The notes under the pieces: generated by a model | The model's input: only the letters and a program-made list of their open reading frames with translations | What the model was told of the DNA's origin: nothing | The model's database searches: none | Part shown: positions 1 through 7,929 of the stretch, piece by piece | Position numbering within the stretch: the stretch's first letter is position 1 | Layout: every line of letters begins with the position of its first letter | Translations under genes and position numbers: made by a program | Assembly (NCBI RefSeq): GCF_007183175.1 | Contig: NZ_AP019807.1 | Location: 4,088,001-4,152,000 of the forward strand | DNA length: 64,000 nucleotides | Reading direction: 5' to 3' | Origin: Microbulbifer sp. GL-2 | GTDB taxonomy: Bacteria; Pseudomonadota; Gammaproteobacteria; Pseudomonadales; Cellvibrionaceae

Positions 1-20
1 TCGGTGTTTAGCCCTATCCT

Positions 21-644
21 CTATTCTGGCACTGACTGTTGATTTGCAATCTCTTCACCACCCTTCAGATATGCAGGATTTACTTCTGCGCTAGGCTGGT
101 ATGTCATTATCGAAACTCCACTTTTTGTTACCGTTTGATCCAATAACTTTAAGGAGAGTATCGCGCTGCCCTCCGGGAATAGCCGATCACCGGAGCCAGC
201 GACTACCGGGTAAATCTCCAGCCTTAATTCATCCAGAATTCCCGCATAAAGAAGGGAGGATACGAGCTTGCCGCTGCCGTGAATTCCTATGTTTTTACCA
301 GCTTGGTTTTTTAGGGCAGATATCTTTTCCAAATGATCGTTGCGAACCAGGGAGATATTATTCCTATCGCCCCAATGAACTTTACGTAAAGTATTGGAAA
401 TGACAAATTTATTAATACCATTAATATGATCAGCGAAGGGTTGAATGTCAGATGTAGGCCAATAATCTTTCCAATCTTCATACGTTTTTCGCCCAAGCAA
501 CATAGCATCTTCGTTTTTTACCTTTGAGAAAAAGTTATCGAGAACTTCATCATTATCCCGAAGCTCAGCTATTTGTTTATGGACCGAATCAAACTGGATA
601 ACTCCGTCGAGCGTCATAATTAAATGTGAAACTAGCTTCCTCAT
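21..644 (-). CDS. Dihydrofolate reductase-family (RibD C-terminal-like) protein
   Basis: This 207-residue protein has the layout of the DHFR/RibD-C superfamily: an N-terminal SHLIMTLDGVI strand, GRKTYE at 51-56, GSGKL at 123-127 and GSGDRLF at 150-156. Members bind NADPH; the substrate of this subgroup is usually unknown, and I would not call it a true folate enzyme. A GGGAG ribosome binding site sits about 9 bases before the ATG. The start codon overlaps the last stop codon of the decayed gene upstream (ATGA), so it was probably translationally coupled in an operon with the SRPBCC gene at 910-1383. Cytoplasmic, no signal peptide. Family assignment is firm, function is not. Confidence 0.85.
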   Translation of the reverse strand: MRKLVSHLIMTLDGVIQFDSVHKQIAELRDNDEVLDNFFSKVKNEDAMLLGRKTYEDWKDYWPTSDIQPFADHINGINKFVISNTLRKVHWGDRNNISLVRNDHLEKISALKNQAGKNIGIHGSGKLVSSLLYAGILDELRLEIYPVVAGSGDRLFPEGSAILSLKLLDQTVTKSGVSIMTYQPSAEVNPAYLKGGEEIANQQSVPE

Positions 645-892
645 TCAGGTCTGCTCCCTTCCCTCGCGGTTTCTGCCCTGGTGCCCTCGAAATTCAATTT
701 TCACGGCATTCCGTACTTATCCGTCAGTAAAGCGAAATGCTCTGCCCAGAATATTTCAACGGGGGTTATTTCTATGATCCTTGCATCCTTTGCGAACGTA
801 TCGTAGGTGCGAAGTTGCATTACATGCTGTTTGTGGTGCATCTTACCCACCTCAGCCGCTGCCGTAGCTTTGATCAGCACCAAGACTTACAT
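641..892 (-). pseudogene. Decayed YCII/VOC (PhnB-like) gene
   Basis: Reading through from the ATG at 890-892 gives a YCII-like start (VLIKATAAAEVGKM) joined to the C-terminal part of a PhnB/glyoxalase-like VOC protein (FWAEHFALLTDKYGMP, then KLNFEG after the stop). Two in-frame stops break it: TAA as codon 2, and TGA at 701-703 where the family normally has Trp (TGG). The remaining frame ends in a TGA that overlaps the ATG of the DHFR-family gene. The short length suggests an internal deletion that fused two neighbouring family members before the nonsense changes. The SRPBCC gene ends 17 bases upstream, so it was an operon member. What I see is the frame and stops; the ancestry is inference. 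Confidence 0.6.
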
Positions 893-909
893 TTGAAAGC
901 TCTGGTAGG

Positions 910-1383
910 TCAACTTATTTCTCGTTCTGGACTTTCCACGAACTCCCCAAGTTGGGCGATGGCCTTTTCCCATCCTTTTCGTGTTCCCTCGATCATCTCT
1001 GAACCAACCAGGGAGACGATCTGTACAGTTACGTTCAGTTCTACCAGTTTCCCAAAGTCCTCAATCTCCACGGTGACCGTAGATAAGCTCAATTGCTCGT
1101 CATCGGTTTCAACGCGCTCGGTAAACAATAGTCGGTTTGGTCTACTGATGTCGTAGTAGCGAGTTTCGACAAGGAATCGAAGATTGCTCTTTCGACCACA
1201 CCGATGAACATCAACCCCTCCAACACGAAAGTTGCTTTCGAGAAACTCGATTGTTACATCCTCAGAGGGCGCCCCCCATATCGAGCGGGCCTTCGGGTCT
1301 GCCCATGCTGAAAACACATGTTCTACTGGCGCTTTTATTGTTTTGTTGATCGATATAGTGTCATGGAGTATCTGCAGGTTCAT
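910..1383 (-). CDS. SRPBCC (AHSA1-type) protein 1
   Basis: A 157-residue START/SRPBCC-fold protein of the activator-of-Hsp90-ATPase type. It begins with the typical ISINKTIKAPVEHVFSAWADP, followed by strands such as FRVGGVDVHRCG and a C-terminal helix (GTRKGWEKAIAQLGEF). Such proteins have a hydrophobic cavity; many are encoded beside ArsR regulators as stress genes, and no reaction can be assigned. I chose the ATG at 1381-1383 because GAGGG lies about 8 bases upstream; a longer frame reaches 1431 but lacks a binding site. A promoter/operator with two inverted repeats lies at 1438-1494. An ArsR-type regulator lies upstream on the same strand and two operon partners lie downstream. Confidence 0.85.
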   Translation of the reverse strand: MNLQILHDTISINKTIKAPVEHVFSAWADPKARSIWGAPSEDVTIEFLESNFRVGGVDVHRCGRKSNLRFLVETRYYDISRPNRLLFTERVETDDEQLSLSTVTVEIEDFGKLVELNVTVQIVSLVGSEMIEGTRKGWEKAIAQLGEFVESPEREIS

Positions 1384-1437
1384 AGTATTCCCTCTGTCAC
1401 CCTTGCTAGTTAAGCAATGGCGGCTCCACACCCATCT

Positions 1438-1494
1438 TAGTTAGCCATTTAGATAACTATAAAAAACAACAATAGTTAGGTCAATGGATAACTA
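1438..1494 (-). promoter_or_regulatory. Promoter with double TAGTTA-N10-TAACTA operator
   Basis: Two copies of the inverted repeat TAGTTA-N10-TAACTA lie at 1438-1459 and 1473-1494, with centres 35 bases apart. On the minus strand they overlap a strong promoter: TTGACC (1479-1484), 17-base spacer, TATAGT (1456-1461). The first gene downstream is the SRPBCC gene at 1383. The site would suit a dimeric ArsR-type repressor, and the ArsR-like gene is next door, but binding is inference. A near copy lies at 3410-3466. Confidence 0.7.
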
Positions 1495-1726
1495 ATAAAT
1501 GGTTCAAATGAGTAAGGGAGTTAGCATGCGCCTAGCATTCAATGGGTGGAAGAGCCGTCAATCCATGTAATTTAGGGTACCGGATAGCCCACTGCACAAT
1601 GAATATGCTCGCCAAGAACAGATTCGTTATAGCACCAGCTGACAATGACACGGTTCTGGTTCTCGTTAGAATAGTGAGTAGTGGCCTATAGGATTCGTAA
1701 TACAAGCAAATGCATTTCTGATGTAG

Positions 1727-2071
1727 TCAATTATCCTGCCCCTTGGCAGCCCGTGCCTCAACGTAGCTCGCCATTCTTTGCAGCCGGCCTTCCCACAGTG
1801 ACGTCTGTGTATTGATCCATTTTTCCGCAGCTGTCAATTGATTCGGTTTAATCTCACAAGTTCGCACCCGACCAATTTTTTTGGAATGGATCAATCCCGC
1901 ATCCTCCAGCACACCAATATGCTTCATGAAAGAAGGCAGTGCCATTGCAAATGGTTCGGCGAGTTCCGTGATCGATGCTGGTCCGCTTGTCAGGTGCTGA
2001 ATGACAGCACGACGTGTCGGATCTGCCAGAGCTTGGAAAACGGTATTCAGATTTTCGTGATTGTTACCCAT
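1727..2071 (-). CDS. ArsR-family winged-helix regulator (SRPBCC-associated type)
   Basis: A 114-residue regulator with the ArsR/SmtB start (VFQALADPTRRAVIQHL at about 11-27), a recognition region (SITELAEPFAMALPSFMKHIGVLEDAGLI) and a wing (HSKKIGRVRTCEI). It has no cysteine pair for metal sensing, so it belongs to the metal-independent group often found with AHSA1-type genes. The C-terminal part (KWINTQTSLWEGRLQRMASYVE) fits that group. The start codon overlaps an imperfect palindrome (ATCTA...TAGAT around 2069-2090), a possible autoregulatory site. It is the best candidate to bind the double operator at 1438-1494. The 343 bases to the next gene contain the promoter and nothing else I can recognise. 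Confidence 0.9.
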   Translation of the reverse strand: MGNNHENLNTVFQALADPTRRAVIQHLTSGPASITELAEPFAMALPSFMKHIGVLEDAGLIHSKKIGRVRTCEIKPNQLTAAEKWINTQTSLWEGRLQRMASYVEARAAKGQDN

Positions 2072-2198
2072 CTATCTAAGTATATAGATGAAAAATCGTT
2101 AGGCAATGCCTAAGGTTTGGGGATGTACCTAAAAGCCATTACTATCAAGGACGTGGGATTGACTCCTATATTGGTAATGTGTTGTTACTTATATATTG

Positions 2199-2945
2199 TC
2201 AATCGTCGATAGGACCCAAGCCCTGTTTGACTAGCTCTGCGATGCGATTCTTCATAGCTTCGAGTGCTTCAATAGGGTGTCCTCGCCACTCATTTACCTC
2301 GCCTATCACGCGCAGAGGTTCGCGAGATCGGAATGACTTTGTAGGGTTACCTGGAAACCTTTTATCGGTCACATTGGGATCATCTTCGATTGGGCCCGTC
2401 GCTTCCACGATATAGATCCGTTTACGGCCGTTGCCGAGCGCCAGTTCAGCCCCCCAAATTGCAGCATCAAGTGTCCGAGACAAATAAATATGACCAAGCG
2501 CCTTTTTACCGAAGTTGGGATCGCCTCCCGGCATTAGCATATCCCCTATTTTGAGGTCTGCTCGTGTCCCGTGATAGTAAGTCCACTCTAGGACTTCCGA
2601 TTTGACTCGTACTTGTTCGTTCGATCGATATGACATATAAGGGTGGCCCGGTGCTCTTTTGGCAAATAATTCGGTCGCATCCTCAATACCACTATCCGTC
2701 TCAACAACATATACTCTCGGCGGCCCATTGCCCTCGGCAAGTTCTGCAGCCCATATGGCTACATCCAGATCGGGCGACATATAGGTGAATGACGCATCAG
2801 TATTGTCGTCTGTAACGCCAAATGGGTCACCAGGTGTAACGACTTCTCCCATGCTGAGATTTTTTCGCGAGCCGTGGTAAAACTTCTTAAGGTCTGATTG
2901 AGCTGAAGTTCTCTCAGCCTCATTGCTTGCATGGATATTAATCAT
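2199..2945 (-). CDS. arr: Tandem-domain rifampin ADP-ribosyltransferase (Arr-like)
   Basis: Two Arr domains lie in one chain, numbered on the frame from 2978: domain 1 at about 32-130, domain 2 at about 134-259. Domain 2 is canonical: YYHGTRADLKIGD (His136), HIYLSRTLDAAIWGAELA (Tyr165), IEDDPNVTDK (Asp199-Asp200), FPGNPTKSFRS. Arr transfers ADP-ribose from NAD to rifampin, and its usual length is about 140 residues. Domain 1 keeps the His (YHGS, 35) and Tyr (66) but has IEDA where domain 2 has IEDD, so the acidic residue I recall as catalytic seems lost. I chose the ATG at 2943-2945 because GGAGG lies 10 bases upstream; an ATG at 2978 has no binding site. Expected cytoplasmic; substrate unproven. 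Confidence 0.85.
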   Translation of the reverse strand: MINIHASNEAERTSAQSDLKKFYHGSRKNLSMGEVVTPGDPFGVTDDNTDASFTYMSPDLDVAIWAAELAEGNGPPRVYVVETDSGIEDATELFAKRAPGHPYMSYRSNEQVRVKSEVLEWTYYHGTRADLKIGDMLMPGGDPNFGKKALGHIYLSRTLDAAIWGAELALGNGRKRIYIVEATGPIEDDPNVTDKRFPGNPTKSFRSREPLRVIGEVNEWRGHPIEALEAMKNRIAELVKQGLGPIDD

Positions 2946-3409
2946 GCTTATGAAACCTCCAGGTGTTGAAATAGCCATGATTGGCCAATCGTCTTGAGTA
3001 GCCAGACTTCAAGTAAGCATTGGGCGACCGCACAGGGCATATGAGAAACTTTAGCGATTGCCTCCTCTAGATCAGATGTGAATGCCACATCGGAAGTGAG
3101 ATGCTGATCCTGTCTGTAAGCCTCCACACTTCAAGATTCAGAGGTACGCTCGTATACACCGCGTTCACCGTAATGTCCCGTTTTGGCACCGGAAATCCTC
3201 CCTCTGCGCTTAATTGCCTGTGCAGGTGGCTTCGAGGGAGGCAATGTCGATCTTCCTCATTTTTGTCATAGCTTGTTGGAGGCACCCTGGTGCTTCCCTT
3301 TTCGAGAAAGTTAACTGTTAAACCAAAACTCTTGGCAAAAAATGGTTTCTAGAGACTGAATACCGTTTGGTGTGTTGCAGCGTGCAAGGCTGAATTTCCA
3401 TGACAGGTA
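2946..3409. other. Gene-free stretch, probably decayed coding DNA
   Basis: No convincing gene is present. A minus-strand promoter with the repeated operator (3410-3466) points into it, which suggests that a gene once followed. Minus-strand frames here are short, shifted or stopped. One open stretch at about 2960-3130 carries an acidic phrase (DLEEAIAKVSHMP) that I cannot place. Confidence 0.4.
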
Positions 3410-3466
3410 TAGTTAGCTTTTTAGATAACTATAGTGAGTGCCAAAAATTTAGTCAATGTGTAACTA
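3410..3466 (-). promoter_or_regulatory. Second copy of the double operator with minus-strand promoter
   Basis: TAGTTA-N10-TAACTA at 3410-3431 matches the site at 1438-1459, including most of the spacer. The second repeat keeps only its right half (TAACTA, 3461-3466), again 35 bases on. On the minus strand there is a TTGACT / 17-base spacer / TATAGT promoter (3451-3456, 3428-3433), as in the first copy. The next intact gene, SRPBCC 2, lies on the plus strand, so the promoter now points at the decayed stretch. The site may still control the plus-strand gene. Confidence 0.6.
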
Positions 3467-3625
3467 TTTCTGGTTTGATCGTAGGAAGGCTGAGTAACCG
3501 CGACAACTTCACTCTAAAGTATCCGCTTTGGATCGTAGGTGTCTGTGAAGTAGACTGTGTCTCACTGGAGCCCAATAATGAAATATTGTAACAAAACCAT
3601 TATCAAACAATAAAAAGGTGCAATA

Positions 3626-4108
3626 GTGATCGACTTTTCTCTTCCAAGTGAAGTTCAAACCAAACCTATCACCTATACAGTGAGAGCTACACCGAGTGAG
3701 GTTTTTGATGCCTGGGTTATACCAAGTATGGTTGAAGCCTGGTGGGGACCTGACGGCTTCACGATGCGCGTGCTAAATCTCACAGCGAAGGCCGGTGGGG
3801 AATTCGCTTTTGAGATGACTGCCCCAAACGGCAACTCGTGTATTATGTCTGGCGTATATCGCAGTGTCGACAGACCAAAACGCCTGGTTTTTGAAGTTTA
3901 TGAGCACTGCAATCTTGATTTACCACACGGTACCAAGCCACAAAGGAATTCGTCTTTAGTCGAAGTTGTATTCAGGGGCAGTGAACTTGGCACCGTCGTT
4001 TCTCTGACACATACACTTCTCAACACTGACTACGAGAAGTTGGCGGCAGTCAGTTGGGCTCAATCACTTCGACGAATGGAAGGCATGCTATCGGTAACGT
4101 CACTATAA
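3626..4108 (+). CDS. SRPBCC (AHSA1-type) protein 2
   Basis: A 160-residue SRPBCC protein that is clearer than the first one. It has YTVRATPSEVFDAWV at about 17-31, VEAWWGPDGFTMRV (the W-W-GP motif of AHSA1/COG3832 proteins), a GGEFAFEM strand, and RPKRLVFEVYEH. The C-terminal helix (AAVSWAQSLRRMEGM) completes the fold. The start is a GTG with AAAAAGG about 6 bases upstream. It is a small-molecule-binding or chaperone-like fold; no ligand can be named. It lies just downstream of a copy of the operator that also precedes SRPBCC 1, so both may belong to one regulon. A LanC-like gene follows on the same strand after 109 bases. Confidence 0.85.
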   Translation: MIDFSLPSEVQTKPITYTVRATPSEVFDAWVIPSMVEAWWGPDGFTMRVLNLTAKAGGEFAFEMTAPNGNSCIMSGVYRSVDRPKRLVFEVYEHCNLDLPHGTKPQRNSSLVEVVFRGSELGTVVSLTHTLLNTDYEKLAAVSWAQSLRRMEGMLSVTSL

Positions 4109-4217
4109 ACCTAATCTCGTGATGCAGCTGGCAGCTTATTGCTGAGTTTACATTCGCCTAATTCTGGTTGAGTATGCTCGGCCTCATTGGCCTTATCACT
4201 TCCCGCAGATAAATACT

Positions 4218-5444
4218 ATGAATTTAGAGGCAGAAAAAATCTTATATGACCCTGCACGCCACTTTAAGCCTGGTAAGCATGAATGGGATCCGGGTTCTGT
4301 AAAGCTCTTTATTCATTCAATCGTCGAGGACCTTGTACATTCAATTCAGCAGGATTGCAGCTGGCCCACACATCCCCTTGACGCTGAGAGTTATGGAAGT
4401 GCAAAACCAAAGTGGGATGCTTATGCGGGTGCTTCAGGGGTAATCACAGCGATGCAAATATTACGTCGCTACGGCTATACAGAGATCACATTTGAGCAAA
4501 ATCTACCGACTATTCTTCAAGCATATCGCCTCTCACATAATTCAAATTGGGAAGCCGGTTTGCAACTGGGAGAATTAGGAATATTGGTTCCTACATATCT
4601 AGCCAATACTGCTGAACGAGAAGTTGAAGACCGTATTATTCAGTGCATGGAGCAAATGCTTGATTTGCCCTACTTTGATATCACATCAGGTCAGACTGGT
4701 ATGATGCATGTTGCCTTATTTCTTTACCATAAAACAGGTGATAAGCGCTGGTGTGAGCTTTATCTAAAAGGGGCATCTTCACTCCTCAAGGCTTGGAAGC
4801 TTGATGAAAACTCTTCCCAATGGTTATGGACAAGTGAAGTTTTTGGGTTCTCTCGTCGGTACTATGGTGCCTGTCATGGCGTCGCAGGTAATACCAGTAT
4901 CCTTTTACAGGGTCAAGAGTTCTTCGACCGAGATGTCAGCAATTCAATTCTTAAACGCAGCATTTTTACACTCAATCGTGCAGCTTTAATAACTTCGAAT
5001 CTAGTAAATTGGCAGCTATACGATCAACAGCCGAGTAATAAATTATTGATTCAGTGGTGCCATGGTGCCGCTGGAGTCATTACTTCAATGGCTGCGATAC
5101 CAACTAGAACATCCACGACAGATAATCTATTGGAGCAATTGATGCAAATGGGAGGCAATCTGGTTTGGAAGGCTGGCCCACTACGAAAGGGATCAAATAT
5201 TTGTCATGGGACTGCAGGCAATGGCTACGCGTTCCTCTATTTATATAAAAGATATGCTAATGCCCATTGGCTAGATAAAGCGAGAGCTTTTGCAATGATG
5301 GCCATAGAACAATGCCGTGAAGCCAGGAAATACTATGGGCAAGGTCGATATTCCCTATGGACAGGTGATGCCGGTCTAGCGATATTTTTGCACCACTGCC
5401 TATTCCCTGAGGAAGCAGCCATACCTGGATTGAATGTATTCTGA
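4218..5444 (+). CDS. LanC-like (lanthionine cyclase fold) protein
   Basis: A 408-residue alpha-toroid protein with all three LanC zinc ligands: WCHGAAG (Cys281-His282) and NICHGTAGNGYAFL (Cys329, His330). A further CHGVAGN lies at 219-225, and the family's closing motif SLWTGDAGLAIFL at 379-391. LanC enzymes add cysteine thiols to dehydro-amino acids; stand-alone bacterial and eukaryotic LanC-like proteins may add glutathione to damaged, dehydrated residues. No LanB/LanM dehydratase, precursor peptide or exporter lies nearby, so lantibiotic synthesis is not supported. It lies between a SRPBCC gene and the arsenic operon and may be a detoxification or repair gene. The weak ribosome site leaves some doubt about the ATG. 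Confidence 0.88.
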   Translation: MNLEAEKILYDPARHFKPGKHEWDPGSVKLFIHSIVEDLVHSIQQDCSWPTHPLDAESYGSAKPKWDAYAGASGVITAMQILRRYGYTEITFEQNLPTILQAYRLSHNSNWEAGLQLGELGILVPTYLANTAEREVEDRIIQCMEQMLDLPYFDITSGQTGMMHVALFLYHKTGDKRWCELYLKGASSLLKAWKLDENSSQWLWTSEVFGFSRRYYGACHGVAGNTSILLQGQEFFDRDVSNSILKRSIFTLNRAALITSNLVNWQLYDQQPSNKLLIQWCHGAAGVITSMAAIPTRTSTTDNLLEQLMQMGGNLVWKAGPLRKGSNICHGTAGNGYAFLYLYKRYANAHWLDKARAFAMMAIEQCREARKYYGQGRYSLWTGDAGLAIFLHHCLFPEEAAIPGLNVF

Positions 5445-5575
5445 TATCAGGCCCAAAGAGTCGCTCTATCTACAGATTGAGGTATTGCAGAGCATATCAG
5501 TTTCTGTGGCAGAACTTTTGAAGCCAACCTATCCTTTATCATAGCAAACTAATGACGACAGAACGGTATAAGCGT

Positions 5576-5594
5576 CACCAGTGAAATACTGGTG
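5576..5594. promoter_or_regulatory. Hairpin in the arsC leader
   Basis: CACCAGT and ACTGGTG form a perfect 7-bp stem with a 5-base loop. A weaker CTGGC/GCCAG pair follows before the arsC start at 5661. It could be a regulator site or an mRNA structure; there is no T-run, so it is not an obvious terminator. I find no arsenic-type ArsR gene within the operon. Confidence 0.35.
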
Positions 5595-5660
5595 AAGTTC
5601 TGGCTAAGCCCGGCGCCAGTTAAGACGGCAACAAGAACCATAATATTGAAAGAGTAGCCA

Positions 5661-6140
5661 ATGAACTTGTTGTTTTTATGCACTCATAATGCCTGTCGGA
5701 GCATTCTTGCAGAAGCCATCACGCGGAAACTGGCGGGAGACAGGCTTGGTGTTAGTAGTGCTGGTAGCCATCCTGCGGGTACGGTTCATCCCTCTACTCT
5801 ACAATATCTACGTAAATACAACTATCCAACTGAAGACTTAATCAGCACAGGCTGGGGCTCTGTCAGTGAGTTGTCACCCGATATCGTAATTACCGTGTGC
5901 GATCAGGTCATGGATGAACGCTGCCCCACCTGGTTAGGCAATGTGATCAAAGTACATTGGGGCTTACCGGATCCAACACAGCTCGATGACAAAGTCCAAG
6001 AAGAGGCACTCTTTTCAAGCATCATTTCTACCCTGGAGCGGCGTATACAGTATCTGCTACAGCAGAATTTTGAGGAAATGACTCGAGAACAGATCAAAAC
6101 CATTTTTCAGGAAGCCGGCAAGCGCCATGGGATACTTTGA
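5661..6140 (+). CDS. arsC: Arsenate reductase, thioredoxin-linked (low-MW phosphatase fold)
   Basis: A 159-residue protein that opens with the phosphate loop CTHNACRS (CX5R, Cys7 to Arg13). It has the redox relay cysteines at 80 and 88 (VITVCDQVMDERCP) in the spacing of the thioredoxin-coupled arsenate reductases. These reduce arsenate to arsenite in the cytoplasm. AAAGAG lies 7 bases before the ATG. The gene overlaps the arsenite permease that follows by 14 bases, so the two are translated together: one makes arsenite, the other expels it. The DP element after the relay (LPDPT) agrees with the family. Very likely functional. Confidence 0.93.
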   Translation: MNLLFLCTHNACRSILAEAITRKLAGDRLGVSSAGSHPAGTVHPSTLQYLRKYNYPTEDLISTGWGSVSELSPDIVITVCDQVMDERCPTWLGNVIKVHWGLPDPTQLDDKVQEEALFSSIISTLERRIQYLLQQNFEEMTREQIKTIFQEAGKRHGIL

Positions 6141-7167
6141 GCGCTACCTGACACTTTGGGTTAGCCTCTCCATAATTACTGGCGTATCTCTGGGAAGTTT
6201 GTTCCCTGGAATATTTACCTTAGTAGCCAATTTAAACATTGCTCACGTCAATTTAGTTGTAGCGCTACTCATTTGGATAATGATTTATCCGATGATGGTG
6301 CAAATTAATTTTACTTCCCTCAAACAGGTTCACAAGCATCCCAAAGGGCTAGCGCTAACTCTGGTGGTCAACTGGCTGATCAAGCCGTTTACTATGGCTG
6401 CCTTAGGCTGGCTTTTTTTTCGTGTACTATTCGCTGGATGGGTCGACCCCCAATCAGCTGACGAATATATAGCGGGCATGATTCTTCTGGGTGTGGCACC
6501 TTGCACAGCAATGGTATTCGTCTGGAGTCATCTCACTAAAGGTGATCCCAATTACACCCTGGTCCAGGTTTCTATCAATGACATAGTAATGATTTTTGCC
6601 TTTGCGCCAATAACTGCCCTATTACTTGGTATCAGCGATATCCAAGTGCCCTGGCAAACCTTACTGGTGTCAGTTGGATTATACGTGATTCTACCATTGA
6701 TGGCAGGTGTTATAACTCGACAGAAACTAGAGAAGCGCAACGGTGAAAACCAGGTAGAGAATTTTCTACGCCAAATTAGACCCTGGTCGATAGTAGGTCT
6801 GCTATGCACCGTGCTATTACTGTTTGGTTTCCAAGCTGAGGCGATTTTAGGCCAGCCTCAGACTATCCTATTAATCGCTATTCCACTACTGATTCAAACT
6901 TACGGTATATTCGCGATCACTTACCTGTGTGCCCGAGGACTGCAGCTACCGCACTGTGTTGCAGCTCCGGCTGGAATGATCGGGACTTCAAATTTCTTTG
7001 AGTTAGCTGTAGCGGTGGCTATTTCCTTATTTGGCCTTCATTCGGGTGCGGCCCTGGCCACTGTCGTAGGTGTGCTGGTGGAAGTGCCAGTGATGTTGTC
7101 ACTGGTATACTTTACTAACAGGACCAGGCATTGGTTCAGAGCCGAAGCGAATGTATTGACTGACTAG
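6127..7167 (+). CDS. acr3: Arsenite efflux permease, ACR3 family
   Basis: A 346-residue membrane protein with about ten predicted helices. It carries ACR3 hallmarks: IWIMIYPMMVQINF early, the GVAPCTAMVFVWSHL signature with the key cysteine at 126, a GDPNYTLVQVSINDI loop, and a late helix GTSNFFELAVAVAI with its conserved acidic residue. ACR3 proteins exchange arsenite for protons across the inner membrane. It starts inside the end of arsC (overlap 6127-6140), which shows operon structure. A short hairpin at its stop codon may end the transcript. There is no arsH and no arsenic-responsive regulator in the operon. Confidence 0.93.
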   Translation: MGYFERYLTLWVSLSIITGVSLGSLFPGIFTLVANLNIAHVNLVVALLIWIMIYPMMVQINFTSLKQVHKHPKGLALTLVVNWLIKPFTMAALGWLFFRVLFAGWVDPQSADEYIAGMILLGVAPCTAMVFVWSHLTKGDPNYTLVQVSINDIVMIFAFAPITALLLGISDIQVPWQTLLVSVGLYVILPLMAGVITRQKLEKRNGENQVENFLRQIRPWSIVGLLCTVLLLFGFQAEAILGQPQTILLIAIPLLIQTYGIFAITYLCARGLQLPHCVAAPAGMIGTSNFFELAVAVAISLFGLHSGAALATVVGVLVEVPVMLSLVYFTNRTRHWFRAEANVLTD

Positions 7168-7186
7168 TATTTGTCAGTGTTTTCAG
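7159..7186 (+). terminator. Weak terminator-like hairpin after acr3
   Basis: ACTGAC / GTCAGT (7159-7164 and 7173-7178) form a 6-bp stem over the stop codon, followed by GTTTT. Short and moderately weak. Confidence 0.4.
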
Positions 7187-7353
7187 ATTGGTAGGCAAAG
7201 GGATGTTTTCCGAACAATGACAGCGAGTTTAGAAAAAAGGTGGATTAGGTAGTCGCGTCGGCAACAATAATTGATGTGAGCGCCTATACAAGATGTTGCT
7301 GTAAGTACATATATTTTTTAATGGTTACTAGCGTATAAAAGGAGCCGGGCCTC

Positions 7354-7764
7354 ATGAAATCATCAACCTCCAGACTTACCTCCTCTCTTTTTCTATTACG
7401 AATTTCTACTTTTCTTGTACTTGGCATGTGGACACTGGATAAGTTTGTTAACCCCCAGCATGGTTCAAGCATTTTTGAACGCTATTACCAAATTCCGGGT
7501 CTTTCTAATAGTACTGTATATATAGTTGGCATCATTCAAGCCGCTATAATTCTTGCTTTCTTAGTGGGCTTCAAGAAGCGTCTCAGCTATGGGCTTGTGC
7601 TGATTATGCATACGGTTTCAACAGTTAGTGCCTGGAATAAGTATCTAAATCCATGGGAAGTTCCAAATCTTCTGTTTTTTGCCGCATTCCCAATGCTGGC
7701 GGCTCTCATTGCTCTGTATTTGCTACGCGATGAGGATACTCTCTTAACTGTAAGTTCAAAATAA
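7354..7764 (+). CDS. DoxX-like membrane protein
   Basis: A 136-residue protein with four likely membrane helices: about 8-26, 50-70, 75-92 and 105-122. It has the DoxX/SURF4-type layout, with a Trp-Asp-Lys-Phe segment after helix 1 (MWTLDKFVNPQHG) and a central SxWNKYLNPWE loop. GGAG lies 10 bases before the ATG. DoxX-like proteins have been linked to thiol or redox balance; the substrate is not known. It sits alone between the arsenic operon and the multicopper oxidase, on the same strand as both. I am sure it is a membrane protein and fairly sure of the family. Confidence 0.7.
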   Translation: MKSSTSRLTSSLFLLRISTFLVLGMWTLDKFVNPQHGSSIFERYYQIPGLSNSTVYIVGIIQAAIILAFLVGFKKRLSYGLVLIMHTVSTVSAWNKYLNPWEVPNLLFFAAFPMLAALIALYLLRDEDTLLTVSSK

Positions 7765-7929
7765 AATCACTGATATTGATTTCAATTTGTTTTGGCATGA
7801 ATGCTCCTAGAAAGCACAATGCCTATTGAACAATGGCCTACATAGGATAAAGATAGAGGCCGCAGCTATGCTATTTAAATACAAACACGTTAATGTTCCA
7901 TGCCCTTCCCTTCAAGTAATCCTACGTTG

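Noticed and set aside
3067..3285. 72-codon minus-strand frame in the decayed stretch
   Set aside because: No family features; other frames in the same place are equally open for short stretches.
5434..5544. 36-codon frame overlapping the end of the LanC-like gene, as a possible precursor peptide
   Set aside because: No cysteine and no ribosome site, so it cannot be a lanthipeptide substrate.
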